From Methylobacter tundripaludum SV96 (GTDB lineage Bacteria > Pseudomonadota > Gammaproteobacteria > Methylococcales > Methylomonadaceae): 64,000 nt of DNA. The notes below the pieces were generated by a model, which did not search any database, was not told where the DNA came from, and was given only the letters and a program-made list of their open reading frames with translations. Of the stretch, positions 33,317-43,395 are shown piece after piece. A program made the position numbers and the translations under genes. Positions within the stretch are counted from its first letter, which is position 1. Every line of letters starts with the position of its first letter. The stretch spans positions 682,001 through 746,000 of the forward strand of contig NZ_JH109152.1 of assembly GCF_000190755.2 (NCBI RefSeq), written 5' to 3'.

Positions 33317-34672
33317 ATGACACAAAAACTATATATTCAAACCAACGGATGCCAGATGAACGAGTACGATTCCGATAAAATGCGGGATGTACTCAACGCT
33401 TCACATGGATTTGAATTAATTGACGACCCTAAACAAGCCGATGTTTTGTTGTTGAATACCTGTTCGATACGCGAAAAAGCGCAGGAAAAAGTATTTTCGG
33501 CTTTGGGTAAATGGCGCAAGATTAAAGACAAGCGTCCCGACGTGATTATCGGCGTTGGCGGTTGTGTCGCCAGTCAGGAAGGTGCAGCGATTCAAAAGCG
33601 GGCTCCTTTTGTGGATATAGTATTCGGGCCGCAAACCCTGCATCGTTTGCCTCAGTTGCTCGATCAGGCGCGTAGTCAGCAAAAGCCGGTGGTCGATGTT
33701 TCCTTCCCTGAAATAGAAAAATTCGATGCGCTGCCTGAACCCAGAGCGGAAGGCCCGAAAGCCTTTGTTTCGGTGATGGAAGGTTGCAGCAAGTATTGTA
33801 CGTTCTGCGTGGTGCCTTATACGCGAGGCGAAGAAATCAGCCGTCCGTTGGACGACGTGATCGCCGAAATTACCTCATTGGCCAAACAAGGCGTACGGGA
33901 AATCAATCTGTTAGGCCAAAACGTTAATGCCTATCGCGGCGAAATGGACGATGGCGACATCGCCGACTTTGCCTTATTGCTGCATTATGTGGCGGCGGTG
34001 GAGGGCATAGATCGCATTCGTTTTACCACCTCGCACCCGATGGAATTTACTGATGAGTTGATTGAAGCCTTTGCCGAAATTCCGCAATTGGTCGACCATC
34101 TGCATTTGCCGGTACAAAGCGGCAGCGATCATATCTTGAAAATGATGAAGCGCGGCCATGCGCGAGCCGACTACATTGAAATCATCCGCAAGTTGCGTGC
34201 GGTGCGACCCAACATTTACCTGTCATCGGATTTTATTATCGGCTTCCCCGGCGAAACCGATGCCGAGTTTGAAGAAACCATGTCTTTCATCGAAGAAATC
34301 GGCTTCGATCTATCCTTCAGTTTTGTCTATAGCCAGCGCCCTGGAACACCGGCGGCCGATTTGCCGGATGATGTGCCTGCGGACGTTAAAAAACAGCGCT
34401 TGGAACGTTTTCAAAATCGCATTAACGAAATGACGGCGGCCATTTCCGAAAGCATGATCGGCACCGTGCAAACCGTTTTGGTTGAAGGGCAGTCTAAAAA
34501 GAATCCGTTGCAAATGCAGGGCAGAACAGAGAATAATCGGGTCGTTAACTTTATCGGGCATCCCCGGTTGGCCGGACAGTTTGTCGATGTGCTGATTGCC
34601 GAGGCTTTACCCAATTCTTTACGAGGCCGTATGGTCGATGCTTCCGTTGATAAAATTGTTGGTAACAATTGA
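33317..34672 (+). CDS. miaB: tRNA-2-methylthio-N6-dimethylallyladenosine synthase
   Basis: The protein has 451 residues. It adds the 2-methylthio group to i6A37 of tRNAs reading UNN codons. The auxiliary [4Fe-4S] cluster cysteines are C12 ([10 protein letters not shown]), C49 ([10 protein letters not shown]) and C83 (VGGCVAS). The radical-SAM cluster is C157-x3-C161-x2-C164 (GCSKYCTFC). A C-terminal TRAM domain (~380-445) ends with LRGRMV. It heads the conserved cluster miaB-phoH-ybeY-corC, with three bases to phoH. No strong ribosome site is visible. Confidence 0.97.
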   Translation: MTQKLYIQTNGCQMNEYDSDKMRDVLNASHGFELIDDPKQADVLLLNTCSIREKAQEKVFSALGKWRKIKDKRPDVIIGVGGCVASQEGAAIQKRAPFVDIVFGPQTLHRLPQLLDQARSQQKPVVDVSFPEIEKFDALPEPRAEGPKAFVSVMEGCSKYCTFCVVPYTRGEEISRPLDDVIAEITSLAKQGVREINLLGQNVNAYRGEMDDGDIADFALLLHYVAAVEGIDRIRFTTSHPMEFTDELIEAFAEIPQLVDHLHLPVQSGSDHILKMMKRGHARADYIEIIRKLRAVRPNIYLSSDFIIGFPGETDAEFEETMSFIEEIGFDLSFSFVYSQRPGTPAADLPDDVPADVKKQRLERFQNRINEMTAAISESMIGTVQTVLVEGQSKKNPLQMQGRTENNRVVNFIGHPRLAGQFVDVLIAEALPNSLRGRMVDASVDKIVGNN

Positions 34673-34675
34673 TTT

Positions 34676-35650
34676 ATGATTTCACAGGAAATTTCCCTGG
34701 CTCCAGCCGATAATAGCCGGTTATCTAATTTTTGCGGTCAGTTTGATGAGCATTTACGGCAGATTGAGTCGCGTCTTCAGGTCGAGATCGCCAATCGCGG
34801 CAATCAGTTCAAGGTGACGGGCTTGGACAGTTCGGTCAAGGCGGCCTGTGCTCTTATGCAGAAATTATTTGCCAGCACCGAAAAAGAACACCTGACTGCC
34901 GAATCGGTTCATTTAGCCATGCAGGATTCATCTATCGATGAATTATTGGATGCTCCGGCAACGTCGTCCCAACAAAACGTAAGTATCAAGACCAAATGCG
35001 GGATGATCAGGGGGAGAGGGCTTAACCAGCAAGAATATCTGAGGAAAATTGTGACTCATGATATTAACTTTGGCGTGGGACCGGCCGGAACCGGCAAAAC
35101 CTATCTGGCCGTCGCTTGCGCCATTGAGGCATTGCAAAGCGAAAAGGTCAGGAAAATCATTCTGGTGCGTCCTGCCGTAGAAGCCGGTGAAAAGCTGGGC
35201 TTTCTGCCGGGCGATATGGCGCAAAAAGTCGACCCTTATTTGCGGCCTTTGTATGACGCGCTATACGACATGCTCGGTTTTGAGCGAGTTGAGAAGATGA
35301 TCGATAAAGGCATTATCGAGGTTGCGCCGTTGGCTTTTATGCGCGGCAGAACGCTTAATGATAGTTTTATTATCCTGGATGAGGCGCAAAATACCACCGT
35401 CGAGCAGATCAAGATGTTCCTGACCCGCGTGGGCTTTGGATCGACGGCGGTGGTGACCGGCGATGTGACCCAGATCGATTTACCCTCGGAAAAAATGTCC
35501 GGTTTGCGGCATGTGCTTGAAGTATTAAAAAATGTGGAAGGCATCAGTTTTACCTTTTTTGAGGCGCGCGATGTGGTCAGACATCCCTTGGTGCAGCGCA
35601 TTGTGTGTGCTTATGAGGCCTATGAGAAGGCACACAAGGCCGAGTCGTGA
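34676..35650 (+). CDS. ybeZ: PhoH family ATPase (YbeZ)
   Basis: The 324-residue protein has an N-terminal KH-like segment (~25-95) and a PhoH ATPase domain with Walker A GPAGTGKT (135-142), Walker [12 protein letters not shown] (~232-242) and [11 protein letters not shown]. YbeZ works with the endoribonuclease YbeY in rRNA and ribosome quality control. It starts three bases after miaB and overlaps ybeY by GTGA, so the cluster is translationally coupled. Confidence 0.95.
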   Translation: MISQEISLAPADNSRLSNFCGQFDEHLRQIESRLQVEIANRGNQFKVTGLDSSVKAACALMQKLFASTEKEHLTAESVHLAMQDSSIDELLDAPATSSQQNVSIKTKCGMIRGRGLNQQEYLRKIVTHDINFGVGPAGTGKTYLAVACAIEALQSEKVRKIILVRPAVEAGEKLGFLPGDMAQKVDPYLRPLYDALYDMLGFERVEKMIDKGIIEVAPLAFMRGRTLNDSFIILDEAQNTTVEQIKMFLTRVGFGSTAVVTGDVTQIDLPSEKMSGLRHVLEVLKNVEGISFTFFEARDVVRHPLVQRIVCAYEAYEKAHKAES

Positions 35651-36108
35651 ACAACATAGAAATTCAGGCTGTTTTTGAATCGGCAGGCCAGCCGGATCAG
35701 CAACAAATCCAGCTTTGGGTCGATACGGCGTTGGACGATTATGGGCAGGACACCGAGATTGTGGTGCGCATTGTCGACGAACAGGAAAGCGCAGAACTCA
35801 ATGAACAGTATCGCCATAAATCAGGTCCGACCAATATCCTCAGTTTTCCGGTTGACGTGCCTGAAGGTATTGAACTGGATTTACTGGGCGACTTGGTTAT
35901 ATGTGCCCCGGTAGTGGAAAAAGAAGCGCTGGAACAAGACAAGCTATTAGCGCACCATTGGGCGCATATCATTGTGCATGGTGTGTTGCATTTATTAGGT
36001 TACGATCACATCGACGATGATGAGGCCGAGCTTATGGAAAACAAAGAAATAGCCATTTTAAACAAATTACATATAAATAATCCCTATACAGAGGTAAACG
36101 ATAAATGA
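35647..36108 (+). CDS. ybeY: endoribonuclease YbeY (rRNA maturation factor)
   Basis: The 153-residue protein has the zinc motif H111-G-V-L-H115-L-L-G-Y-D-H121, diagnostic for YbeY, a single-strand endoribonuclease acting in 16S rRNA 3' maturation and 70S quality control. TNILSFPVD is also conserved. The start is GTG at 35647, overlapping the phoH stop (GTGA); the stop overlaps the corC ATG (ATGA). The C-terminal tail after the motif ([14 protein letters not shown]) is typical. Confidence 0.96.
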   Translation: MNNIEIQAVFESAGQPDQQQIQLWVDTALDDYGQDTEIVVRIVDEQESAELNEQYRHKSGPTNILSFPVDVPEGIELDLLGDLVICAPVVEKEALEQDKLLAHHWAHIIVHGVLHLLGYDHIDDDEAELMENKEIAILNKLHINNPYTEVNDK

Positions 36109-36947
36109 GTGATGAACAACCCCCAAGTAGAAACTCCCCGCAGAAAAGCTGGGTTGATAAAATCAGCCATTTACTGACTGGGGAGCCGCAAGACCTTGAA
36201 GATCTACTTGAAATATTAAGAGAAGCACGGGAAAAACGTTTGTTGGATACGGATGCGTTATCCATGATTGAAGGCGTTTTGCAGGTGTCTCAAATGCGGG
36301 TCAGGGATATCATGATTCCCCGCGTTCAAATGGTTGTCGTACCTAAAGATGCCGAGCTGGAGACCATCATGCCGTTGGTTACCGAGTTTGGGCATTCGCG
36401 CTACCCGGTCATTGACGGAGACCGGAGCAAGGTGGTTGGCGTCCTGTTAGCCAAGGATTTGCTGGCCCGCATCTTGGAAAATAAAACCCTGAAAGTACAT
36501 GAAATAATGCGGCTTTCCTGTGTTGTGCCGGAAAGCAAGCGCTTGAATGTGTTGCTTAAAGAATTGCGTACCAACGGTAATCACATGGCCATTGTTGTCG
36601 ATGAGTACGGCCAGTCGGCAGGTTTGGTCACCATTGAAGATGTGTTAGAACAAATCGTCGGCGAGATTGAAGACGAACACGACGATCATGAAGACGAAGG
36701 CTATATTTTTCAGCGTAGTTCAAATGAATATATGATTAAAGCGCTGACGCCTATGGATGAGTTTGACGAATACTTTTCCACGCATCTGGCAACTGATGAA
36801 TACGATACCATCGGCGGTTTTATTGTCAGTCAGCTTGAACACATGCCAAAAAAAGGCGAGAGTCTTATCGTGGGCGCCATGAAATTTGAAGTGATCAGAG
36901 TGGATAGTCGCCGAGTACACTTATTAAAACTAAAGATAATTGAGTAG
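36105..36947 (+). CDS. corC: CorC/YbeX CBS-domain transporter-associated protein
   Basis: The 280-residue cytoplasmic protein has a pair of CBS domains ([14 protein letters not shown] ~65-120; [13 protein letters not shown] ~130-190) followed by a CorC_HlyC domain (~205-280, [20 protein letters not shown]). No DUF21 membrane domain is present, as expected for YbeX rather than the YfjD/YoaE type. YbeX is linked to magnesium efflux and ribosome homeostasis. It ends the ybe operon. An IS256-family element begins nine bases after its stop. Confidence 0.95.
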   Translation: MSDEQPPSRNSPQKSWVDKISHLLTGEPQDLEDLLEILREAREKRLLDTDALSMIEGVLQVSQMRVRDIMIPRVQMVVVPKDAELETIMPLVTEFGHSRYPVIDGDRSKVVGVLLAKDLLARILENKTLKVHEIMRLSCVVPESKRLNVLLKELRTNGNHMAIVVDEYGQSAGLVTIEDVLEQIVGEIEDEHDDHEDEGYIFQRSSNEYMIKALTPMDEFDEYFSTHLATDEYDTIGGFIVSQLEHMPKKGESLIVGAMKFEVIRVDSRRVHLLKLKIIE

Positions 36948-36955
36948 TTGGGCGT

Positions 36956-36984
36956 GGAGGGTGTAAATAAATTCGTGTAACCGC
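36956..36984 (+). repeat. left terminal inverted repeat of the IS256-family element
   Basis: GGAGGGTGTAAATAAATTCG continues to CCGC at 36984 and pairs imperfectly, with one gap, with the reverse complement of 38254-38283. Confidence 0.8.
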
Positions 36985-37026
36985 TTATTTTCAGAGTCGT
37001 ACAATACGGCTCCATAAGGAGAGAAG

Positions 37027-38251
37027 ATGAGCAACCTGATTAAAGACCCAAAATTGATTTTAGCCATGCAAGAATTAGGGCGCGGCTTGAAATCCCCAAG
37101 TGATCTAACCAAACTGAGCCGAGAACTCTTAAAGATTACCGTAGAAGCTTCGCTGAATGCCGAAATGGATCACCACATAGGCTATGAGAAGCATTCGCCA
37201 GACGGCTATAACACCGGCAGCAGCCGCAATGGCTACAACCGCAAAACGCTGAAGGGAGACCATAGTGCAATTGAGATCGAAACGCCGCGTGATCGCAACG
37301 GCAGCTTCGAGCCCGTGTTTGTGGCGAAAAATCAAACGCGGCTGACTAAGTTCGATGATCAGATCTTGCTGCTCTATGCCAAGGGTATGACGACACGGGA
37401 CATCGTCGAAACGTTTGCCGAACTCTACGGTGCCGACATTTCGCCGACTCTGGTTTCCCAGGTGACCAATGCAGTGCTTGAAAAAGTGGTTGAATGGCAG
37501 ACGCGGCCACTGGGCGCCGTGTACCCGATACTGTATCTGGACTGTATTGTGGTCAAAATTCGCCAGGATAAGCGTGTCATCAATAAAGCGATCTATGTGG
37601 CGCTGGGTGTTAATATCCAAGGCCATAAAGAGCTGCTGGGATTGTGGATGTCCGAAAACGAAGGCGCAAAATTTTGGTTGTCGGTGTTAACCGAGTTGAA
37701 AAATCGCGGCGTTAAAGACGTGTTTGTCGCCTGCGTTGATGGTTTAACTGTTCCCAGAGGCCAGTGCTACAGTATTTCCGAAAACCCAGGTGCAGCTGTG
37801 TATCGTCCACATGATGCGCAATTCATTGGCGTTCGTTAGCTGGAAAGATCGGAAAGCGGTAGCCGCAGGGCTTAAGGCCATTTATCAGTCCATTACCGTC
37901 ACCGAAGCCGAGCAGGAACTGGAGGCCTTTGCCCAGCAATGGGATAAGCAGTATCCCAGTATCAGTGCATCCTGGCGCAGGCATTGGCTGAATTTGATTG
38001 CCTTCTTTGACTATCCCGATGAGATTAGAAAGGTTATTTACACCACCAATGCCATTGAGTCGTTGAATAGCGTGATTCGTAAAGCCACCGAGCGTCGCAA
38101 GCTGTTTCCTACCGATCAATCGGCGATGAAAGTGGTGTATTTAGCTATCGAACAGGCCGCCAAAAAATGGTCGATGCCAATCCGTGACTGGAAGCCAGCC
38201 CTGAATCAGTTTATGATTTTATATGGCGATCGATTTCCAGAGATTTTTTAA
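37027..38251 (+). pseudogene. IS256-family (mutator-type) transposase with a two-base deletion
   Basis: The first frame (37027-37839) gives the N-terminal two thirds: EMDHHIGYEKHSPDGYNTGS, the DDE-type LYLDCIVVKIR with the first catalytic Asp and FVACVDGLT with the second. After DGLT the frame is lost: expected G-F-P-E is read only in the other frame (FPEASATVFPKTQVQLCIVH), which then continues to the normal end (VIYTTNAIESLNSVIRK with the catalytic Glu, ending YGDRFPEIF). Two bases appear missing at about 37750/37751. IS256 transposases are normally single frames, so this is decay, not programmed frameshifting. Confidence 0.9.
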
Positions 38252-38253
38252 CG

Positions 38254-38283
38254 GCGGTTTACACGGAAATTTTTACACTCTCC
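38254..38283 (-). repeat. right terminal inverted repeat of the IS256-family element
   Basis: It starts GCGGTTTACACGGAAATTTT and ends ACACTCTCC; it begins three bases after the transposase stop and mirrors 36956-36984. Confidence 0.8.
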
Positions 38284-38286
38284 GGC

Positions 38287-38670
38287 CTAATCATATTTGA
38301 TGTATTTAAACCGCGGGTCATCGGGCGTGCCTTCTAATGCGCCGCCCTCTTTGCCGGGCTGCCACATCACCACCTCTTCGATTTTACGGGCTAATTCAAA
38401 ATCCTTGTTGGTAATGCCTTTAGCCGCATGATTCATTAGTTTAACGATCACAAAGGCATAAGAAACGGTAAGGTCAGGGTGATGGAATGCCGCCTCAGCC
38501 AAGTGTCCTACCGTATTAACAACCATCAGTGTCGCTTTCCAGCCGCTGGTTTTGTATTTGCGCCGAATCCAGCCGTTTTCAAGATACCAGTGCGGCAACT
38601 CTTCCTTTAGACGCTGTTCGACATCTGCATCGGAATAAGTGTCTTCATGTGTACGTTCTCTCCAACCCAT
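38287..38670 (-). CDS. pterin-4a-carbinolamine dehydratase-like protein (second paralogue)
   Basis: The 127-residue protein has the dehydratase fold: LPHWYLENGWIRRKYKTSGW, then AAFHHPDLTVSYAFVIVKL and NHAAKGITNKDFELA. The motif H-H-P, a following N-H in place of T/S-H, and ITxxD are kept, so catalysis is plausible. Compared with phhB at 2255 the N-terminus differs and a C-terminal extension (WQPGKEGGALEGTPDDPRFK) is added. This branch is often found in organisms without phenylalanine hydroxylase; its pterin substrate is not known. Its stop lies just inside the flank of the IS256 element, so the insertion came within a few bases of damaging it. Confidence 0.85.
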   Translation of the reverse strand: MGWRERTHEDTYSDADVEQRLKEELPHWYLENGWIRRKYKTSGWKATLMVVNTVGHLAEAAFHHPDLTVSYAFVIVKLMNHAAKGITNKDFELARKIEEVVMWQPGKEGGALEGTPDDPRFKYIKYD

Positions 38671-38724
38671 AATGGCTCACCTCTTGTTTGTTCGCTGATG
38701 CAAAGCCCGGATGACCTTGTAATC

Positions 38725-39318
38725 CTAGTTCTCAGGCTCCGAATGCGTGGCTTCGCAGCCTTGTTGATAAAAAATAAATGACGGGGTAAATGGAACAACA
38801 TCAATCGTCAAGGTTGTTTCTTTTTGGAATAGTTTAACGGCATCAGCCACGCTATTACGAAAGTTATTGGACAATTGTTTAGTCAGTTTCTCTTGGGCTT
38901 CGTCTGCACCCAAGGCAAAAGGATCTTCCGCGAGATTGGTTGTATTGATGGCTTCCTGCAACGCTTCTGTCGCAAAGGATTGAATTTTGTTTTCGAAGTC
39001 GCTGAAGACTTGCGGCCCTTTGTCGCGTTTAATTCGCTCTATATCGGCCGGATCGGCGTAGACAAGAAATGCGCCTTTAGCGCCTTGAAAATCATTTTTA
39101 CAGGCTCCGCCATCCATGATCCTGACCAGGTTTAATGTTTTGTTGCCTTTAACCCAGGTCAGCGGTGGATTTGGACCTGATTGTGATGAACCCTCAGGTA
39201 TTGCGGGTACTTTATCGGGAGCCGATACGGCTTTTGCGTCCTGTTTGACCTCTTGAGTCGAACAGGCTGTCAGTGCAATAAATGCCATACCGATTAAAAT
39301 TTGTACGCTTGCTTTCAT
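38725..39318 (-). CDS. hypothetical lipoprotein
   Basis: The 197-residue protein has a lipoprotein signal with lipobox ALTAC (acylated C19), a Pro/Ser-rich linker (~25-55), and a mixed domain starting LTWVKGNKTLNLVRIMDGGAC. A long helical segment (~95-165, SDFENKIQSFATEALQEAIN) ends with TTLTIDVVPFTPSFIFYQQG. A third cysteine is near the C-terminus (QQGCEATH), possibly disulfide-bonded to the GGAC cysteine. No family was recognised. It precedes the pterin dehydratase-like gene on the same strand with a 54-base gap. Confidence 0.7.
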   Translation of the reverse strand: MKASVQILIGMAFIALTACSTQEVKQDAKAVSAPDKVPAIPEGSSQSGPNPPLTWVKGNKTLNLVRIMDGGACKNDFQGAKGAFLVYADPADIERIKRDKGPQVFSDFENKIQSFATEALQEAINTTNLAEDPFALGADEAQEKLTKQLSNNFRNSVADAVKLFQKETTLTIDVVPFTPSFIFYQQGCEATHSEPEN

Positions 39319-39609
39319 AGATTACGGTGTGTCGTTAAGTAAGGTGGTCCAGTATGTCGGGCATTGTAATCTTTAAAAAAGTCGTAAGGTAAAAAAATAT
39401 GGTTGATGAGCCGAGAAATACGCTGTGACAGATAAAAAATGAAAGTGCTGGTTGTGTATAGCTCTCCCAAGCAATTGATATTTTTTAAAAATGAATATCC
39501 GACCTCTCGTTCATCACAGGCTTTTATTATGGCGGAATTAAAATTTCGCTTTACAAGCTTGTCATAAGTAATTAAAAAGTGAATTTTTAAAGCCAGATTA
39601 ATTACGACT

Positions 39610-39858
39610 ATGAAAGTATCTAAATCCGTACCCGATAAATCCGCGCCTGAAGTCGGTGCCGACAAAAGCAAAGATGAAGTTGATCTTGATATTGAAGGCT
39701 TCGATTTGGGTTTGAGCGGTGAATATATAACGCTTCCTAACGAAAGCGAGCGCGCGGCAAAAAAGATGGCTGCGCGCAGAAAAATTGAACTGTATTGGGA
39801 GAAAAAACGTTTGCAGGAACAGCTCGGTGATTTTTATGACGAGGATCTTGATTTTTAA
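39610..39858 (+). CDS. PA3496-family small charged protein
   Basis: The 82-residue protein has an acidic first half (DKSKDEVDLDIEGFDLGL) and a basic helix in the second (SERAAKKMAARRKIELYWEK), ending LQEQLGDFYDEDLDF. The pattern RRKIE.YWEKK.L.EQL.D matches the small PA3496 family of unknown function. It stands alone in the plus direction, about 200 bases before pgaB, and is probably not part of the pga operon. Confidence 0.65.
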   Translation: MKVSKSVPDKSAPEVGADKSKDEVDLDIEGFDLGLSGEYITLPNESERAAKKMAARRKIELYWEKKRLQEQLGDFYDEDLDF

Positions 39859-40064
39859 TTCAGTCATATCAAGAGGGCTGGGCGGCGTTTATTTGGCGCG
39901 TGGAAATAATAGACTTTTTTGTTAAGTAACAGCTTGTTGAACGGATTTTGTGGTCGGGAACTGATCATGCAATCATGTTCAACCGATTATTCAATCCGGT
40001 TTGCACATTTTTCGGTTAATATTGTCACCCGTTGGCGAGTTTTTCTTTTTTCAATCCGGATGTC

Positions 40065-42005
40065 ATGACCATTTTTACACCTGTTACAGCAGTCAATTAC
40101 TTAAATAAAGCGTTTTTGTTGTTTTTTCTTATCGGTTTTTTTGGTTACGCATCTGCCAAAGAGCATCACTTTTTGGTTCTCAATTATCACGACATCGTCG
40201 GGGCGGAAGGCGCCAAGCCGCCTTTTAATTCGATGGATGTCAGTGTCGATCATCTTGAAGAGCATCTAGGCTGGTTGAAACAAAACGGCTACAAGATTGT
40301 CAGCGTGCAAAATATTCTCGATGCAGCAGCGGGGAAAGATACGTTACCCGATAAAGCCGCGCTGTTGACCTTTGATGACGGCTATCTGAGCTTTTATACC
40401 CGCGTCTTCCCGCTATTAAAGAAGCATCATTATCCGGCTACGGTTGCGCTGGTGGGAACCTGGATGGACGGCAACGTCACTGCGGACGAGCCGGGCAAGC
40501 CATTGCTCAACTGGGAGCAGGTAAGAGAAATGGTGCAGTCCGGTTTGGTAGAGGTCGCCTCGCACAGTTACGACCTGCACAAAGGCGTGAATGCCAATCC
40601 GCAAGCCAATTCTCAGGCAGCGGCGGTTACCCGGCTGTATGACGACCCGATGCTGGTTTACGAAACCGACGAGCAGTATCGCGAACGTATCAATGCGGCT
40701 CTGTTGAAAAGCGCCGAGTTCATTTTTCAACATGCGGGCGTCAGACCCAGGGCCATGGTTTGGCCGTATGGAGAATATAACCAAATCGCCGTGCAGGCGT
40801 CGCGTGAAGCCGGAATGCCGATGACGATGGGGTTGGTGGACGGCTTTAATACGGTGGCGGATATTAGCGCGTTGCGTCGCTTGATTATGGTCGATAATCC
40901 CGATCTCAGCCAATTTGCGGAGCTTGTCACCGGGATGCGTACCGGCAGGTCTTTGCGGGTAGCACATCTGGACCTGGATTATCTTTACGATGAAGACCCC
41001 GAGCAAACCGAGCATAATCTGGATGCCGCGATTCAGCGCATCAAAGACATGCATATCAACACGGTTTATTTGCAAGCCTATGCCGATCCTGACGGCGACG
41101 GCAACGCCGATGCGTTATATTTTCCCAATCGCCATTTGCCGGTAAAACAGGACTTGTTCAGCCGGGTTGCCTGGCAATTAAAAACCGTAGCCCGAGTGAA
41201 AGTTTATGCCTGGATGCCGATTATGGCCTATCAGGGCAAAGCGCCGGAATCCTGGTATGTTCAGGAATGGCGGGACGGCAAGGCGCAAAACGCCAGCCAT
41301 GTTTATACCCGGTTATCGCCGTTCAATCCCGAAGCGCGCCAGTATGTGGCCGAAATTTACGAAGACTTGGCCAAGCATTGTAGTTTTGACGGTATTTTAT
41401 TTCATGACGACGGCATTTTATCGGATTATGAAGATGTATCGCCGGTAGCGTTGGCTTATACGAAAGAGGCGTGGGGCCTGCCCGACCAATTCGAACAGTT
41501 GCATGCGACCAGCAAAATGCGCATGGCGTGGGCGCAGCATAAAACCGAATTGATCAACCAATTTACCGACGAGCTGGCGAGTCGGGTGCGTATTTATCGA
41601 CCCGGCATAAAGACCGCGCGTAATTTTTATGCGCTGCCGTTGTTAAAGCCTTACAGCGAAGAATGGTACGCGCAGTCGTTTAAATCCTTTTTAGCGCATT
41701 ACGATTATGTCGCCATCGAAGCCATGCCTTTTATGGAAGAGGCGGAAAACCCCAAGCAGTGGCTCACGCAATTGGTAAAAACAGCGGCTAAACAGCCCGA
41801 CGGCCTTAAAAAAACCGTGTTCGAGCTGCAATCGATCAATTGGAAAACTGGGCAGAAAATTCCGATGCCGGTCTTTATCGGGCAACTGGAGCTGCTGAAA
41901 AAATTGGGCGCCGGCCACATTGGCTATTATCCTGACAATGTTTTTGAGGATCAGCCGCGCCTGGCTGATTTACAACAACATTTCTCACTTCCTATCCAGC
42001 CTTAA
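40065..42005 (+). CDS. pgaB: poly-beta-1,6-N-acetyl-D-glucosamine N-deacetylase
   Basis: With the ATG at 40065 (GGA six bases ahead; a TTG at 40032 is less likely) the protein has 646 residues. A signal or anchor segment (residues ~15-31) ends ASAKEH. The NodB-like deacetylase domain follows (LNYHDIVG ~39-46; LTFDDGYLSF 101-110 with D104/D105; EVASHSYDLH with the metal His). The C-terminal glycoside-hydrolase-like domain (~300-640) contains FDGILFHDDGILSDYE. PgaB partly deacetylates and cleaves the polymer in the periplasm so it can be exported. pgaC follows after 61 bases. No pgaA porin gene is in the neighbourhood. Confidence 0.93.
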   Translation: MTIFTPVTAVNYLNKAFLLFFLIGFFGYASAKEHHFLVLNYHDIVGAEGAKPPFNSMDVSVDHLEEHLGWLKQNGYKIVSVQNILDAAAGKDTLPDKAALLTFDDGYLSFYTRVFPLLKKHHYPATVALVGTWMDGNVTADEPGKPLLNWEQVREMVQSGLVEVASHSYDLHKGVNANPQANSQAAAVTRLYDDPMLVYETDEQYRERINAALLKSAEFIFQHAGVRPRAMVWPYGEYNQIAVQASREAGMPMTMGLVDGFNTVADISALRRLIMVDNPDLSQFAELVTGMRTGRSLRVAHLDLDYLYDEDPEQTEHNLDAAIQRIKDMHINTVYLQAYADPDGDGNADALYFPNRHLPVKQDLFSRVAWQLKTVARVKVYAWMPIMAYQGKAPESWYVQEWRDGKAQNASHVYTRLSPFNPEARQYVAEIYEDLAKHCSFDGILFHDDGILSDYEDVSPVALAYTKEAWGLPDQFEQLHATSKMRMAWAQHKTELINQFTDELASRVRIYRPGIKTARNFYALPLLKPYSEEWYAQSFKSFLAHYDYVAIEAMPFMEEAENPKQWLTQLVKTAAKQPDGLKKTVFELQSINWKTGQKIPMPVFIGQLELLKKLGAGHIGYYPDNVFEDQPRLADLQQHFSLPIQP

Positions 42006-42066
42006 TCATGAATTTTGTTTTAATCGACCTGAATAGGGCGGGCGATGCCGTTTGCCCTGAAAAACC

Positions 42067-43395
42067 ATGAATATTTCATTGCAAAACGTGATCGCAATAC
42101 TACAGAGCCAATGGCATGATTTTGTGACTGCATGGGAACCGCTGGATGGCACCATCGAAGGATTCATTTATTACTATCCTTTGTTTATGGCCTATATCTG
42201 GATGTTCGGCGCGATGATTTTTTATTTTCGTCATGAATGGCGTCAGCAAGGTAATGCCGAACATCTGCCCGAATTAACCGAGCAGCCGCCGGTTTCGATT
42301 TTGATTCCCTGTTATAACGAAGGGGACAATATTCGTGAAACCGTAGAAATTTTGTTGCGCCAGAAATACCCGGCTTTCGAAATTATCGCCATTAATGACG
42401 GTAGCAAGGACAACACGCTGGAAATATTGCAGGAGCTGGCCGAACAGCATCAGCAACTACGCGTGGTCAATTTGCACACCAATCAGGGTAAGGCGATGGG
42501 CTTGCGTACCGCCGCGTTACTGGCCAACAATGAAATCCTGATTTGCATCGACGGCGATGCGTTGCTGGCTCCCGAAGCCGTCGCCTGGATGGTGCGGCAT
42601 TTTCAGGATAACCCGAATGTCGGCGCGGTCACCGGCAATCCGCGCATACGCAACCGCTCCACACTGTTAGGCCGGATTCAGGTCGGCGAATTTTCAGCCA
42701 TCGTCGGCATGATCAAACGGGCGCAACGGTCTTACGGACAGGTCTTCACCGTCTCCGGCGTTATTGCGGCATTTAGAAAATCCGCATTGCACGATGTCGG
42801 TTATTGGAGCAACGACATGGTCACCGAAGACATCGACATCAGCTGGAAGTTACAGCTGGCCGGTTGGTCGATCTACTTCGAACCGAACGCCTTGTGCTGG
42901 GTGTTGATGCCGGAAACCCTGCATGGCTTGTGGAAGCAACGATCACGCTGGGCGCAGGGAGGAACCGAAGTGTTGCTACGCTATTTTCGCGATCTGTTTC
43001 GCTGGTCGTCGCGGGGCATGTGGCTGTTATACGGCGAATGCCTGATCAGCATCTTCTGGGCGTTTTTGATATTGCTGCACGTGCTTTACGCCCCCGTGGC
43101 ATTGTTTAACGAATCGACCAGCGAATCGTTGCACGATCTCAGCCCCAACTGGACCAGCATGTTGCTGAGCCTGACCTGTCTTATACAATTCGGCGTCAGC
43201 CTGTTCATAGATTCGCATTACGAATCCCGTACCGGCGGCGTCGCGCGGTATTATTACTGGATGGTATGGTATCCCCTGGTGTACTGGCTGATAAACGTCG
43301 GCACCACCATTGTCGGTTCGGTTCGGGCGATAAAAAAGAAACGCGGACAACGTGCGATATGGGTCACCGTGGACAGAGGCTTGCGCGAGAAATGA
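42067..43395 (+). CDS. pgaC: poly-beta-1,6-N-acetyl-D-glucosamine synthase
   Basis: The 442-residue inner-membrane glycosyltransferase has an N-terminal membrane helix (~35-55), then a GT2 domain with INDGSKDNT (UDP-binding Asp), CIDGDALL (DxD-like), VTEDIDISWK (catalytic TED) and KQRSRWAQGG (QxxRW). Further helices lie at ~325-350, 360-385 and 395-420. It polymerises UDP-GlcNAc into PNAG while passing it through the membrane with PgaD. The stop overlaps pgaD by ATGA. Confidence 0.95.
   Translation: MNISLQNVIAILQSQWHDFVTAWEPLDGTIEGFIYYYPLFMAYIWMFGAMIFYFRHEWRQQGNAEHLPELTEQPPVSILIPCYNEGDNIRETVEILLRQKYPAFEIIAINDGSKDNTLEILQELAEQHQQLRVVNLHTNQGKAMGLRTAALLANNEILICIDGDALLAPEAVAWMVRHFQDNPNVGAVTGNPRIRNRSTLLGRIQVGEFSAIVGMIKRAQRSYGQVFTVSGVIAAFRKSALHDVGYWSNDMVTEDIDISWKLQLAGWSIYFEPNALCWVLMPETLHGLWKQRSRWAQGGTEVLLRYFRDLFRWSSRGMWLLYGECLISIFWAFLILLHVLYAPVALFNESTSESLHDLSPNWTSMLLSLTCLIQFGVSLFIDSHYESRTGGVARYYYWMVWYPLVYWLINVGTTIVGSVRAIKKKRGQRAIWVTVDRGLREK

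Larger units (their letters stand above)
36956..38283 (+). mobile_element. IS256-family insertion sequence, decayed
   Basis: The element is about 1.33 kb with a single transposase gene carrying a frameshift. Imperfect terminal inverted repeats are at 36956-36984 and 38254-38283; both ends read GGAG-N-GTGTAAA inward and share CGTGTAA and CCGC. Eight-base target duplications, expected for this family, could not be recognised in the flanks (GGGCGT before, GGCCTAA after), which suggests age or a rearrangement. It separates corC from a pterin dehydratase-like gene. Confidence 0.85.

Noticed and set aside
37740-37850. Programmed frameshifting in the transposase
   Set aside because: IS256-family transposases are encoded in one frame, no slippery heptamer is seen, and the missing two bases are explained by decay.
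36940-38295. Eight-base target duplication around the IS256-family element
   Set aside because: Flanking bases were compared at several possible end positions and no matching eight-base pair was found.
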